A DNA stretch of 60,000 bases from Owenia fusiformis (GCA_903813345.2 CAIIXF020000009.1:250001-310000), one strand, 5' to 3'; counted from the first letter of the stretch, positions 1-12,010 are shown. Made by a program: numbers and translations. Notes: generated by a model from the sequence alone, not told the origin.

Positions 1-2025
1 GAAATATAGTGTTTGCAAGTTTAACTCACCTCAATAATGTATGTCCCCTAATATCTTATTACACGATTGAGAAGAGACTGGGGCAATTCATCATATTACA
101 GGCTCGTTGCCAGCTTTCGCCTTGGGAGAGGGGGGGGGGGCTCACGTACTTTCAAAAAAGTTCATATTAAACGCAATTGATATTTCATGCAAAGATCATG
201 TAGAATATAGATTTTAGTGTCAAGGTTATCTCATTTGATTTCACAAAATGGCTAACCTTATAATCACTATTTGAACCAGGGGCAGAGTCAGCAATTGTTC
301 ATGGGGTGAGATTTCTTGGGTTTGCATCAATGCGAACGAAGCGAGGCCAGGAATGGCGTTTACCCCCGGAATTTCTGGATGTCAATGTCAATGTTTTTTT
401 CATATTGCAAAATTGCTTTTTTTCTTTTTGAGAGGGTGGGGAATGCAAGCGCATATGTCACCCCCCCCGCCTTGGCTACGCCCATGCGAACCTACACCCA
501 GCCGTAAACAGGTATGGGAATTATGTTATAATGATCATGACATAGATAATGAGACGGAATGTAGCCTGTATAACTGTTGATTCCCGGGTTTTGTCTCTTC
601 CTTCTCATATTATAAAATTATCAAAAAATGATATTTTAATTCACAAAACTGCCCGAAACATAGAAAAGTACACGAATGCAACCGCATTTACAATCCATAG
701 TTCTGAAAAAGCAGGATTAAAAAAGCCAGTTTCCAACTGAAGTTAAAAAGCCGGTTTTTTGATACCCAGTTTGTAAAATTCAAATAAGAATACTATCTTT
801 ATTTTCTATTTAAACTTAAATCAATTTATTTTAAACAAACTATCCGGGCAAAGTATGACCAAGCATCGGGAATAGAAAACTCATGTAAATGAGTTATATA
901 AGACAATGAAATCAACACTGATTGAACATAAACACTATGAAATCTTCTTTCGATTCCATTACCTGTTATAATTTTTTTAAATACCGACTTTACCGGGAGG
1001 AATTTAACATGGGCTTTAATTCAAAGGCAAGAATGTGTTTTGATAACTTATTAAGCGGATTAAAAGCTGTTGGACGTTTCTCCAGTGATTTATATTTTAT
1101 GATTCTGAATGGATGTGTGGATTATAATTGAACTCGAAAACATGACCAAAAGAGTCTAGACTTCCATTTGCTTTGATCATGAGGAATTGGAAACAATCAA
1201 AGCGGCGATTTGAAAAAGTAAAAAATTGAATTCCCGTGCATAATCCAAGATTTAATACAAACGGTGTTAACAGGTAAATAATAATACCTTCTCAGGAATT
1301 ATTAGGTTGCATTGACTCTGAAAGTAGAGATAACAAGTTCAGCGGTGTAGCCAGCTTTCCGTCGGGGAGGGGGGGGGGCGATATCCATACAAAACACGTG
1401 TTTGCACAAGCTATTTGTATTAGCAACTTTTGATAACTACAAGGAAGATCTCCCTTTTCTGGCGCGACTGTAAAGGTGTCCAAAATCATAATTATAATAA
1501 AAATAGATCATTTCAAAATCCATCTAGTTGCAATGCTTATTATACACAGGTAAAGTCATATTCATTAAGAACTACGGACGGTACTTACATTCTTTTGTTG
1601 TATTGTTTTATCATGCTTAAAAGAAAAATACGTACAAATAGTCTGTTTTTTATTTGTATGCTCAGTTATAAAATGAGCAGTGAAATTTAGAAATAGCTTA
1701 ATATAGTCAGAAAGATGCAATTATAATGTGTGACTATATTGCACACTTACAAAGTATTGCGTTCTCACATATAATCAGTGCTTATTTGTGCTGTTCTACA
1801 AATAAAGAGGAGCAATACCTGAATATAAAGAGTGTTCCATATATGCAGCGAATATTGTCTCTGTAATGTCTCTGTTTATATGTGCTGAGTATTTTTGCTG
1901 ATTACTGCTGATTACAAGAGATTCTTACAAATATACACTTCTTATAACCAAGCAATATTCTCTATTTTATACAGTGACATTTAAAGGGATACTATAACTT
2001 TAGTATTACATAATTATATGACAGG

Positions 2026-2155
2026 GTCACATTTGCTGCGATTCATCGACCGGCGCCCGGCCGATTGAGTATTTTGTTCAAAATTGAATACATTTCTGAA
2101 CAAAATACTCAATCGGCCGGACGCCGTTGTGAAAATCGATCGTAGCAAATGTGAC
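2026..2155. repeat. 130-bp hairpin MITE
   Basis: The ends GTCACATTTGC and GCAAATGTGAC are exact reverse complements. The inner arms (around GGCCGATTGAGTATTTTGTT) also pair, leaving a loop of about 16 bp. The CG-rich stem stands out from the AT-rich flanks. It is too short to code. A small non-autonomous foldback element is the simplest reading; no clear target duplication is visible. Confidence 0.75.
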
Positions 2156-2482
2156 AAAGGCATTACATAACCTGTGAGGAAAATACATATTATATTGATG
2201 AAAATATAACTTGACTACATTTCCAATGCCTCCAAATTTTCCCAATTTTTTCCTCAATTACAATAGATCGAAAATTTGATGGATTTTTGAAAATTGTCAT
2301 TCACATGTAAACGAATGGGAATGATGGGTTCGAGGCAAATCTGGTTTCAGGACATCTATCCATAAAAGATTCGCCTAAAAATATTTTGATATAGAAAATT
2401 GAATTGACTATCTTTTTTGTACGGTCATTTTGAAAGTCATTTTTCGCCTCCTTTGTTATTTCAAAAATAATTTTGACCTTAA

Positions 2483-2547
2483 ATGGATGGGTGGATGGGC
2501 GGATGGGCGGGCGGACGGATGGACGGACGGACGGACGGATGGATGGG
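2483..2547. repeat. GGAC/GGAT tetranucleotide microsatellite
   Basis: A run of GGAT, GGGC and GGAC units on the plus strand, purine-rich and imperfect. Related GTCC/GTCT runs occur at about 6917-6940 and 21458-21500 inside other repeats. Confidence 0.85.
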
Positions 2548-2907
2548 ATATTATAAGTTTTTTCCTCACAAGTTATGTAAATAAAAATTCAAACATAAAG
2601 AGGCTTAAACACGTAGTTCAAAGAGGGAGCTAAGGTTGCCAAACTTTTGGGGTGGAGTGTATGTGTCCGGGTCATCTTCTCAATCGGCACACAGCGGGTC
2701 ATCTTGTGTTGACAAAGGGCGTTTTGGAAATTTGTCGCAGTGACTTATGTCTGAAGTTTGCAATTGTGAGCAAAAGGCGAGCAATTTGTGATAGTGATAT
2801 CCATTTGTAATGGTGAGTGATAGTGTGATAGTGATGTCCATTTGTACAACCTTTTGCCAAAATTGTACATGTGTACATGTTGATAGAGAGAATTGTTAAA
2901 TTTGCAG

Positions 2908-3586
2908 TTGGCGGACACCTTCAAATGAATGGATTGACGATACAATTGACAGGGTCGGATTTTCACAAAGAACTCCGCAATAGATCCACAGAAATGTTTC
3001 AAGATTTAGCATGGAGCGTCGATTGGTTCATATGCGAAGCGGTAAACAATCTTTAAATTCAATGATTGCACCCATCTTTATGTAAAGTTTAATTAATTTG
3101 AAACATTATCTTATATTTATGCCAGGATACTTTGAGATTGTTGCTTGTATATCGATCTTAACATGTCCACTCTGTTTATTCTGTTTTAGCGATATTGGAG
3201 AATATATACTTGTTATCTCAATGCTTGTTATGTTAGGAAATTCATGTAAGTGCACTGCTAATGTCAATATGTCTTTAATTTATCAAAAATAATGCAATAA
3301 CATTCATTTTATCAATCTTTTTCCCATTCCTCTATACTTGTATAGAAATTGAAACCAGTTCAATATTTTTTAATCAGGAATGGAAGCATTATAGTTGAAT
3401 TTGACCTGGAATATAATGCATGTGCTAACATGTCACAAGGAATACAATTCCTCAAAGACCATGTTTTCGAAGTAATACAACATATGGGAAACGATTTCCT
3501 AATTTCTGATATCAATGGTTCGACGATTAACTTCACGATTAATAGTGCGTATATCCGAGAGGTTACATCAAGACAGATTCAAATGG
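2908..3586 (+). CDS. SEA domain exons
   Basis: Exons 2908-3041 and 3346-3586, joined at phase 0. The first carries the beta strand/helix start of SEA (IQLTGSDFHKELRNRS, then MFQDLAWSVDWFICEA). The second carries the strand with the cleavage motif and the final helix (FLKDHVFEVI). The acceptor is TTTGCAG, the donor is G|GTAACT. The pattern of alternating hydrophobics and the G-S site are what identify the family; the rest of the sequence is divergent. Confidence 0.75.
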
Positions 3587-6554
3587 GTAACTGAATACAA
3601 TTACTTGTATACTCCATTTTAAAACGATGACAATATAATAGAGAGAGTTCGCAACTCACTTATAGCATGTTCATTATACCCGTATAACGTATAATTTATG
3701 AAGTGTTTGATTACTTTATCATTTATTTTGCAGCTCTATATATCCATAAGTGTGATATTTTTTTGATAGACGACGACTTTTTAAGAATATCGTGGACGTT
3801 TAAACCTGCGCAAAAAGTGATGACGTAATCAAACGCTTCATAAGTTAGACGTTATACAAGAATAAAAACATGCTATAAGTGAGTTGCGAAATCTATCTAA
3901 TATCTTATAATATAACGTTGATCATCGATTCATTGACTTTTTGTTTAAATAATGTAAATCTTACAGTCCAAATTAATGTTATAGTCAGTTTGTGCAATAA
4001 CAAAGGAAACCTCCTCCGATGCGACCATGGACACAGATGTCACGAACACAACGGCGTCCCTGGTTGTTATAGTTTGTGTCAACCTACACCTTATGGCATA
4101 TGGACTCCTGAGAGTTGTAATGAAGGAACTTGTTCTTTAAGTGACGCCACTGACCCCTCTGCAAATGCAACTACTATTTGCAAGTATGAATGACACTGAA
4201 AAAATTTGTTCTCGACAAAGCTAATGTTTGATCATTTCAGCAGCTCTGTCGACGGTCAATGAAACTGTAGCTGAACATTTTTTGCTGTCGTCGAAATGAT
4301 GTGGTTTCCGTCTTGATATACGTTATAATATACGATCACTAGAAAATATATTCATTAATATTGTTTACCAATTTGACTAAGTAGGCGAACATGGCACGTC
4401 GTTATGGTGAAACATGGATCCATCTTGGTTAGATATTTCCTCCACTGCTAATGTTATAGGTGCAATGATGGTTTCTTCCTACAAGGTGGCGAGTGCAAGT
4501 CACATGCTCAGACAGTTGCTATTGTTGCTGGCTGTTTAGGTTCCTCCGTTCTGATATTAATCATCATTGTAATTGTTTGCACTGTCAAGCAAAGGTCGAC
4601 ACCGGTGCCAAAAGCTTCTGAAAATATCGAAATGATGCCAAACAATGAAGCAAACAATGGGAAACACGACAAAGAGGTAAGTTGAAATATGATACAATGA
4701 GTGACAAATCACGAAAAGATCGAGGATTCAAATTATAGTGTATCACGCAAATAGAGGATATTTAATGGGAGGTTTTTGATACAGGGTATATCTGAGAGCA
4801 ATACAATATATCTTCCCGAGGGACCGAGGGTTGATATATTGTATTTACCGAGGGATAAGTATGCATATAAGTATGCATTAAATGTTAGGGAACCCTAATG
4901 TAATAATTACATACGATAATTACAATCAAAACATGAATAGTTTATCTCAATTTAAAGTCCTCGTCAATTCTTGTTTTTTAAAACTCAACAGTTTTTACAT
5001 TTAACAGTGTCACAGGCTGGTATCGAAAGATTTGTCCGCTGTGACGGAGCATGCTATTTTTCATAAAAACACTAAGAATACTTCACGATTTATTTTTTAA
5101 CTCATATGTTTCGTTATACCATACACAATCACTTACTCCATGCAATGGATATATCATTTGTGGGTAACTTTTACTTCTGTTTGAAGTCCAATTACGCTTG
5201 GAAGAAAAGCTATTGAAAATGGCGCCGGAGTATCATACTTCAAAATGTACCATTTCTTGTTTAACTTTCTAATGGCACGTTATAGTGACGCGATAATATT
5301 TACACATGGTTTCAGCATAACTATGGAGGTATAAATGAGATATTGATGTATTTGGTCTTTTTAATTCTTTTATAAAAAATAATGTTTAATTTTTTTGTCC
5401 GCTGTGACGGAGCAGTTGCAAATGTGAACTGTGAAAATGCTCCGTCACAGCGGACAAAGAATATTAATATTATTTTTTATAAAAAAATTAAAAAGACCCA
5501 ATGCATTAATATCTCATTAATACATTCAGAGTTATGCTGAAAACATATGGTAATATTATCGTGTCACTATATCATGCCATTAAAAAGTTAAAAAAGAAAT
5601 GGTACATTTTAGAGTTTGATACTCTGGCGCCGTTTTCAATAGATTTTACTCCTAGCGTTATTGGACTTCAAACAGAAGTGAAGGTTACACGCAAATGATA
5701 TATACATTGCATGGAGTAAGTAATTATCTTTGATATAACGAAACATATGAGTTAAAAAATAAATCGTGAAGCATTCTTAGTGTTTTTATGAAAAATAGCA
5801 TGCTCCGTCACAGCGGACAAATCTTTCGATACCAGCCTGTGAGTGTAGGAAATTAATATTTATCAAATAGAGTCAAAGTATATCCCGGGAAATCAAAAAA
5901 GCACCGAACGAAATTCCTGGGGATTGCTGATGAGCGGGTAATATATATATATATCCCGCTCACTTCTGCGGGAGATATATATATCACCCGCTCACCTCAG
6001 ATATCGATTATATACCCGCATGGTATTTCCCTATAACAATACTAAGTATGGGTTAAAATGCATTACGACTGCAAGATTGTGGAAATAAAAGGCATGCTCA
6101 AGGCAGTCCCAACTCATCGATTGTACTGGTAGTCAGGATGAGCTTGGGCGCGTTATCCCCAAAAAAATATTCATCCGTCCCAGTCGTATATTTGCTGTTG
6201 CTTGGTTACTCAGAAAATAAAATAACCAACTAGAATAGTGTGTTTGCCACCATATATGATACTACATCGACGTTAGAATAGCAACATGAAACAAATTGGA
6301 AGTATTTTGAAAAAAACATTGATATCTATTTAAGTTTTCAAGTTATTGTAATTAAATCAAGATATAATGAAACATTTATATATTTACAGGTCTCTTTGTG
6401 CTTTGACAACAAGGCACTCTCTCATGAAGAACATAGGATAAATGATGAAATGAAAACGAAATACAAACTTAGTGACAGTCTCAGAGTCAGACTTGAGAAA
6501 GAACACGGGAACTTCTTCCCGCCCCCGTTCATGGACGGTGATGAAAGAAACTAA
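2908..6554 (+). CDS. SEA/EGF-like single-pass membrane protein, 5' incomplete
   Basis: Five exons join in frame: 2908-3041, 3346-3586, 3967-4183, 4460-4676 and 6390-6554 (TAA 6552-6554), giving about 323 residues. Exons 1-2 form a SEA domain. The phrase RNGSIIVEF matches the G-S-[VI]-[VI]-V autoproteolysis site of SEA folds, so the protein is probably cleaved but stays non-covalently joined. Several N-x-S/T sequons agree with an extracellular position. Exons 3-4 supply a cysteine-rich, EGF-like region (for example CKCNDGFF) and then a hydrophobic helix (VLILIIIVIVCTV) ahead of a basic K-Q-R. The last exon is a charged cytoplasmic tail. The first visible exon begins with two bases of a split codon, so upstream exons are missing. 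A cell-surface mucin-like or adhesion role is inference. An ATTAAA at 6707-6712 could be the poly(A) signal. Confidence 0.8.
3639..3899. repeat. Foldback MITE in intron of the SEA/EGF gene
   Basis: Arms of about 80 bp (3639-3722 and 3816-3899) pair with one another, sharing CGCAACTCACTTATAGCATG and the GTTTGATTAC block. It lies wholly in the intron 3587-3966. No coding capacity. Confidence 0.75.
5011..5841. mobile_element. 831-bp foldback element with AGTGT target duplication
   Basis: Nearly the whole element is one palindrome with arms of about 400 bp around a loop near 5420-5435. Its ends are CACAGGCTGGTATCGAAAG and the exact complement. AGTGT is repeated on both sides (5006-5010 and 5842-5846). 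The motif TTTGTCCGCTGTGACGGAGC occurs four times, twice in each orientation: just inside both ends and next to the centre. It lies in the intron 4677-6389. No open frame, so it would need a transposase from elsewhere. The superfamily is not clear. Confidence 0.85.
5880..6030. repeat. AT-rich palindromes with CCCGCTC stems
   Basis: GAGCGGGT and its complement frame short (TA)n runs several times in about 100 bp, so the stretch can form stacked hairpins. A similar arrangement occurs inside the MITE at 33608-33972. Confidence 0.6.
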
Positions 6555-7348
6555 GCGAATTGCAATAATCCTATCGCCTGTAATGATGGAAAGGGATGTG
6601 TTAAGACGATGTTCATACAAGTATTCGATTAAGAGTATTCAAACTTAATAATGTTATATAGACACAATGTAATTTCAAGGCTCAAAATCCATTGAAAAAC
6701 TCTGCCATTAAAACAACAAAACGAAACATTGTTCCCCAGGCCAACATGTATTATCAGATTAAATTTGAAGTTGAGTAACATTATGTTAAGATATTTTTAT
6801 GTTTTTTGAAAACCTAATGTCAACTATGTATTGTTTCCCCTTATCTTATCTTTGAAAATGTGTGAATCAATCCCTTTTTATGTTCCCACCACATAGTATG
6901 GGGCCATATTTTCTATCCGTCCGTCTGTCTGTCCCTCTGACAGTTTTCTCCAAAACCGCTTCAGATATCACATTCAAATTGCCCGGGATGAGTGCATAGA
7001 TCTGTGGATAAAAAAGGTTCTACTCAAATTCAACTTCCTGTCAGCTATTTTGAAGTAAAATGCTAAAAACCTTGTCTGCAAACCCTGAGAATGTATCAGG
7101 TGTCCCAAGCCTAAGTTACAGTTAACTGTAGTTCCTCTTTTAACCACTTAAAAGGAAAATATGTTTCAAGTAGGATGAAATGGAAAACAATATTTCCCAT
7201 GTTATTTTCCCAGCAGGAAATCTCATGCGATCCATTATTTTCAGCTAATTTTGGTCATTCAGAATTGATATCTTTGAAATCCGTGCTAGAAACATATTTT
7301 CCTTTTAAGAGGTTAACTGTGTCTACAAATGCAACACATTGATGCGTA
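6555..7348. other. 3' flank of the SEA/EGF gene and repeat debris
   Basis: It contains a possible poly(A) signal (ATTAAA, 6707-6712). From about 6885 there is a repeat fragment starting CCCACCACATAGTATGGGG, followed by GTCC/GTCT units. This resembles the start of the larger element at 21417. No coding region seen. Confidence 0.55.
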
Positions 7349-7563
7349 CAAGGGCCGATCAAAAGGTTTCTTACCGTTGGCTCTAGATTTTATAATAGGA
7401 GAAGTTGGATGCTCAAACTTTTACACGTGACAGGGTAATACGTTTGCCTTAAACATTTTGATTTCATATAAATTAGTCCATTGGTAGTGATTCCGAGTCA
7501 ATACACATTTTCAATGATTAAATTTGGTGGAGCAAAAATGCACTAAACAGCAGTTTTGGAAAT

Positions 7564-8962
7564 GAGTGGTATCGATGTTTTTCTCTTAAACCAATCATTG
7601 AAAACATTCTGTAAAAACACGGTATTTTATGTAATGTTGACTGATTGACAACAATTTAATGCGAAAATTATTTAGAAATATTTTATATAACTTTTTTTGT
7701 TAACTTTTTTAGTGCAATTGTTTTTGCTCCTTTCTATCAATTCTTGAGAATGGAATAAAATGTAACATGTTTTAAGACTTCTCAATATTATAGTTATACA
7801 AAGGAATTTTTGGTTTATTTTAAAAAAAGTATTCAAAAAATTAAAACAAAATCCCCTCCCCCAAAAAATACAGGGTGTTCAAAAAACGCAACCCAAAGAA
7901 ATCGCTATATCTTGGAAAATACTTGTCAAATTGTGTTCATTTTTAGGAGAGAAAGAAGAGACTGTGTATGTATAGCTCATGTTGCTAGTTAGTTGTAAAA
8001 CATGATGCCTTGGACAACTGCTCAAAAGACTTCGGTATTAGAAAGATACGAAAAACGCAGTCAGAGACGACTGCCACAGCAATAAAACCAAATAACTTTC
8101 TAACCCATAGTGTTTTGGCTATTCAAATTTAGCACAAACCATCTTCATTCAATGTATGATAAATCTGTAGAGTGAAATCAAAATCACGCCAGGGACTTTA
8201 CAGTTTTGATCGAAATGTTTTCAAAACTCAGTCAAACACCCTGGTTCAGCCAGACTTAAGAAGGCATTTTGACCATGACTGTGAAGTCCCTGGAGTGATT
8301 TTAATGAAACTCCCCTAATTCACTACACATCATATGAAGATAATTTGTGTCGAATCTGAAGTGCCAAAACACCATGGTTAGAAAGTTATTAGGGTTTATT
8401 GCTCTGGCAGTCACCCCTGACCGCGTTTTTCCTATCTTTCTAATACTAATGTCTTTTGAGCAGGTGTCCAAGGCATCATGTTTTAAAACTAACTAAAAAC
8501 AGGGGCTATACACACACAGTCTCTTCTTTCTTTCCTGAAAAATGAACACAATTGGATAAGTATTTCCCAAGATATATCGATTTCTTTGGGTTGCGTTTTT
8601 TTAACACCCTGTAGATAAAAATCAAGATAAACCTTTTATTTCATTAACAAGATACTTTTTATAATCAACCAAAATTTCCTTTGTACAATTACAATATTGA
8701 GAGACCTAAACATGTTGTGTTTATGTCGTTTTATTCCAATGAGGTTCGGAAAGATGTTTCATTTCACTCTGGAAACATGAACAAAAAAGTGTTTGATGTG
8801 TTTGACAATATAAATGTAAGTATCCATATATTTTTCAAATTATATTGTTACCATTCAAAAGATGACCATACAATTGACGATGTGATAATTTTTTTTATAT
8901 TTTTCTTATAACTGGTTTAAGAGGAACGTGTGTTCAAAAAGTTCTCCATATCGATACCACTC
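7564..8962. mobile_element. GAGTGGTATCGAT-ended element, copy 1
   Basis: Ends GAGTGGTATCGAT and ATCGATACCACTC are inverted. The body matches the copy at 34388-35121 over several hundred bases but holds an extra 741-bp foldback (7871-8611). The left end has lost about 20 bp compared with the other copy. Confidence 0.75.
7871..8611. mobile_element. 741-bp foldback element, CAGGGTGTT ends
   Basis: TA lies on each side (7869-7870, 8612-8613). Arms of about 350 bp pair along almost the whole length, including AACGCAACCCAAAGAAATCG and the AGAAAGAAGAGACTGTGT block. No coding capacity. The paralogous copy at about 34741-34760 lacks it, which serves as an empty site. Confidence 0.88.
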
Positions 8963-9038
8963 CTTTCTAGCACTAAGTAGTGTCATCTGTCAACAGACTG
9001 TAGTAGTAATCATGTTTAAGTAGTTTTTATGCTAATAT

Positions 9039-9180
9039 TCATTCTCCTTCAAAGTATTCAACCTCAGTTGCAATATACTTCCTATATCTGTCCAGCCAAT
9101 CCAAAACACATGTTAAAGCCCTTTGTATGAGAGGTTGTAAACGATGTCGGTAAAGAACGAATGGCTATAGACACCCCTGG
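9039..9180 (-). pseudogene. Mariner-type transposase C-terminal relic
   Basis: The minus strand reads ...RALTCVLDWLDRYRKYIA then TEVEYFEG and a stop at 9039-9041. This matches the usual mariner C-terminus, where a W/RW...C...GDYFEG phrase ends the protein. The reading frame breaks upstream (stop at about 9175), so only a remnant is left. It may be the original transposase of the surrounding 7349-11899 element. Confidence 0.55.
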
Positions 9181-10201
9181 GGTCACTTAACATTTTCTGA
9201 AAAATGCAATATCGTTATCATCCTTGATATGTAGGATCAAATTGTAGATAAATATGTTTATTTCCAAGAAATAGCAATAAAAGGCATTCAAGATTATAGA
9301 TATTAGTATATTTTGGTTGATTCGGGGGGTATCTATCACTTCCTGTGGAAATGTGAATTTTTTATCTATCTCAGAAAATGTCTCCAGAATGTATAAATCC
9401 AACTTGGCAGATGTCCCATTGTTTGATTGTGTCACTCTATACACTCATTGGATTAATATTTTGTACATATAAATAGTCATATTTCAATAGTCATTGAGTA
9501 GGGATTCGTTATGTTTGCATTTGTGTTGACCTACTTATTTTTAGAGAGAGGAAGGTCATGATAAACTCTTGCTTTGTTCATATAACGCCTGGTTCTTAAA
9601 AAGTTTAATGTAGTAAGAAAATAGTGTACTTCTAAGGTACTTCTTGATATATTTAAAAATCTAGATTAGGACCAGGCGTGTGCAAAAATGGAACTTTTCT
9701 GCTATTTTCAGCATGAAATAAAATGACGTCAGCCATTTTGAAAATCCTTAGAATGATTGTGACAGTTGTGTTTTATATATTTGAGTATATTTTCTTTATT
9801 CATATGATCTTTTCATGAACTAATATGTATGCTTGCACTGGAGCATGACCTCTTGAGAAGCATATATCTTTACCATGGCTCTAAGCAACATAATAACATG
9901 CAATTCCTTTCAATACATTCATATGAGATGATTGTTGTACAATCATTATATCTTCATGTGACAGGCGTAATTTTTGTCAATTAATAATTTTTTATATTAT
10001 CAGATTTCACTTGCTGATCATACCAATGTTCATATTTAGAAATCCAGCTCAACTTTATTGTGCAGAATAAATATACTGTAAGTCACAATCAATAGGTGGG
10101 AAAAGGACATTTGCTAATAAAATGCCCAAAGCAAAGGGAACTGTATGGGTGAACTGCAATCTGCCAGTACCCCCTGTATGGAGGCAGATGGTTACACCTA
10201 A

Positions 10202-10853
10202 CACCCCAGTCACATTTGTCGAACGGCGGCCGTTAGTCGACCGCAGATCTATTAAATCGGTGAATTTCTGCGACGAGCGTAGAAAAACTACGCTCGCCTT
10301 GCGGCCTCCGTATGGCGTATGCAGCTTTTTACAGGCCGCAGGGAAGGCGTATAAATTACAACTCGGACTTATAATATTTTTCATTTCTGCGGTCCCCGTA
10401 GAAAGCAACAGGCAGTTGCCACACCGCAGAAAGGTCCTACGGTGGCCGCAAGTCGGGTTTACCGTTGGCTTGCGTCTGCTTTAGGTTTGATGGGTAATGT
10501 ACTTTTTGAAACAGTTTTTAAGCCAGTTTTCGGTCATATATTTGCTGTAAACACAATACAATACGTATACTTTTTGATGTAAGGTAACTGATACCACAGC
10601 AATTTATATTTCACTTGCACTTTTTATTCGGTACTTTATCCTAACACTGCAAACAACATTTATATGTTGTACTCATGTAAATAAAATAAAAATAAGAATT
10701 AACGTAAAATCAACAGAAATTCAAAAACTCGCCGTGCAGCTGCCGTAGGAAATGTGACTGCAAAAGTATCCAACCGCAGAAATTCCACGGCGGGGGTAGA
10801 AATGTTACTGGCTGCAGAAATGATAGAACCCGTAGGAAATGTGACTGGGGTGT
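10202..10853. mobile_element. PIF/Harbinger-type MITE, copy 1
   Basis: Ends CACCCCAGTCACATTT and its complement, with TAA on both sides (10199-10201, 10854-10856), as expected for PIF/Harbinger insertion. GC-rich subterminal blocks (CGGCGGCCGTTAGTCGACCG, then GCGACGAGCGTAG) stand out from the flanks. Long open frames in it on both strands are by-products of the low stop content of this GC-rich palindrome-like sequence, not genes. Confidence 0.85.
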
Positions 10854-10923
10854 AAAGCACAGTGAACTCTCTTGAGATCAAGCCAACCAATCTAAATGAT
10901 ACACAGACGACCGTCTTCAAGTA

Positions 10924-11101
10924 GATGGAAAATATACCATCATTGTTATGGCCGAATTTGTGTAAAAGTCCAGTAATAAGTTTGTGTTCTCTAAATCTCA
11001 TTATACATGGGTGGAGTATAGCCCAGATCCAGATGAATGTAATAGTATTGATGCAATCACTGGATGGTGTTGTACATGCCCAGTTGGGAGTAGGTTTGTA
11101 G
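10924..11101 (+). pseudogene. SWIM-like zinc-finger relic of a transposon-derived protein
   Basis: Reading from GAT at 10924 gives a stretch with one internal TAA. It then runs SNKFVFSKSHYTWVEYSPDP and, after a short gap, ITGWCCTCPVGSRFVGT. The W-C-C-x-C-x-x-G-x-R-x-x-G-T pattern resembles the C-terminal C-x-C...G-x-R-x-x-G-x-C module found in many invertebrate transposon-derived proteins. The final Cys of that module is missing. Only a decayed fragment remains. Confidence 0.45.
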
Positions 11102-12010
11102 GCACAAGGGGTATAAAAGCAAAAAGAAATGCACAAAGTTTGACATTTTAAAATCAAGAGATTTGTCTGATATGTTGTCATCTCAAGAAGATAATGATAG
11201 CTCATAGAATCTCTTATTATAATTAACAAACAAATGAATGTGCTCATCAACAGTTATGTAAAGCCAAACCTTTTAGATATTGTTATATTTTTTTTTTCAA
11301 ATGTTGCTCTTTGTGCTTCCTCACTGTGATGTGAAATAATAAATTCAGTATTTAATTGCCACTTTAAAACAAACTCTGTATGAGCTATTGATCTCTAAGG
11401 AAGCAGATCAATATATAATAAAATGATGATTCACTTGATAAATAATGATTATTTTGATAAGAAATAGAAACAGTGACAATAATGATGTGAATTTTCCTTG
11501 AAAATGTCATTTTATACATGTCTATAGAATTACCTATATTTTGAAATATAAAGGTCAGAATGACCTAATTTTCGGATCTGGTTATCAAACAAAGTCTATT
11601 CTTTGATATCCTGTACAATTTTTTCTAACTATCTTGGTGGCTAACATAGGGTCTTAAAGACACTCGTCCTTTCCAGAACCACAATTCAGCAGGTATTTTG
11701 TGTATAACGCTGCTCCACCTAACCTAGCCATTGAAAATATGTATTGACTCTGTGTCACTACCAAAATAAACCAATTTATATGAAACTCGTACAGTTTCAA
11801 GCAAACTCACTACCCTGTCTCATGTTAACATTTAAGCATCCAACTCCTCTTATCATAAAATCTAGAGCCAACGGTAAGAAACTTTTTGATCGGCCCTTGT
11901 AAACATTGAAAAAGCACGAGTGGAAGGGGATGAAAATAAGGAAACATTTTGCACCTTCCCTGTCTAGGAGTCCAAATTATTTGATCATCTATATGAGTAC
12001 TTCTCCTTTA

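Larger units (their letters stand above)
1..2907. other. Gene-poor 5' flank
   Basis: I see no convincing coding exon here. The stretch is AT-rich and has G- or C-homopolymers near 128-140, 461-470 and 1368-1378. Two of these sit beside a similar 'GCCAGCTTT' phrase, which suggests fragments of a dispersed repeat. A hairpin MITE (2026-2155) and a GGAC/GGAT simple repeat (2483-2547) are listed separately. The missing 5' exons of the SEA/EGF gene may lie here or before the window; I could not identify them. Confidence 0.6.
7349..11899. mobile_element. 4.55-kb TA-flanked Tc1/mariner-like element, nested and decayed
   Basis: Both ends are CAAGGGCCGATCAAAA in opposite orientation, and a TA dinucleotide lies on each side (7347-7348 and 11900-11901). 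The terminal inverted repeats extend at least 88 bp with few mismatches and, more weakly, to about 200 bp. Inside are: a second element (7564-8962) that itself holds a foldback (7871-8611), a mariner transposase C-terminal relic on the minus strand (9039-9180), a PIF-type MITE (10202-10853) and a SWIM-like relic (10924-11101). TA targets and this terminus fit Tc1/mariner. No intact transposase survives. Confidence 0.8.

Noticed and set aside
3098-3292. Hydrophobic open frame that could be a signal or membrane segment
   Set aside because: It lies between two phase-0 SEA exons and would break the SEA domain; the intron 3042-3345 explains it.
10055-10484. Overlapping open frames of about 120 codons on both strands
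   Set aside because: They lie mostly in the GC-rich part of a PIF-type MITE and show no domain.
10699-11250. Minus-strand open frame of 183 codons
   Set aside because: It crosses the end of the PIF MITE and the SWIM-like relic, which is better read on the plus strand. Composition looks random.
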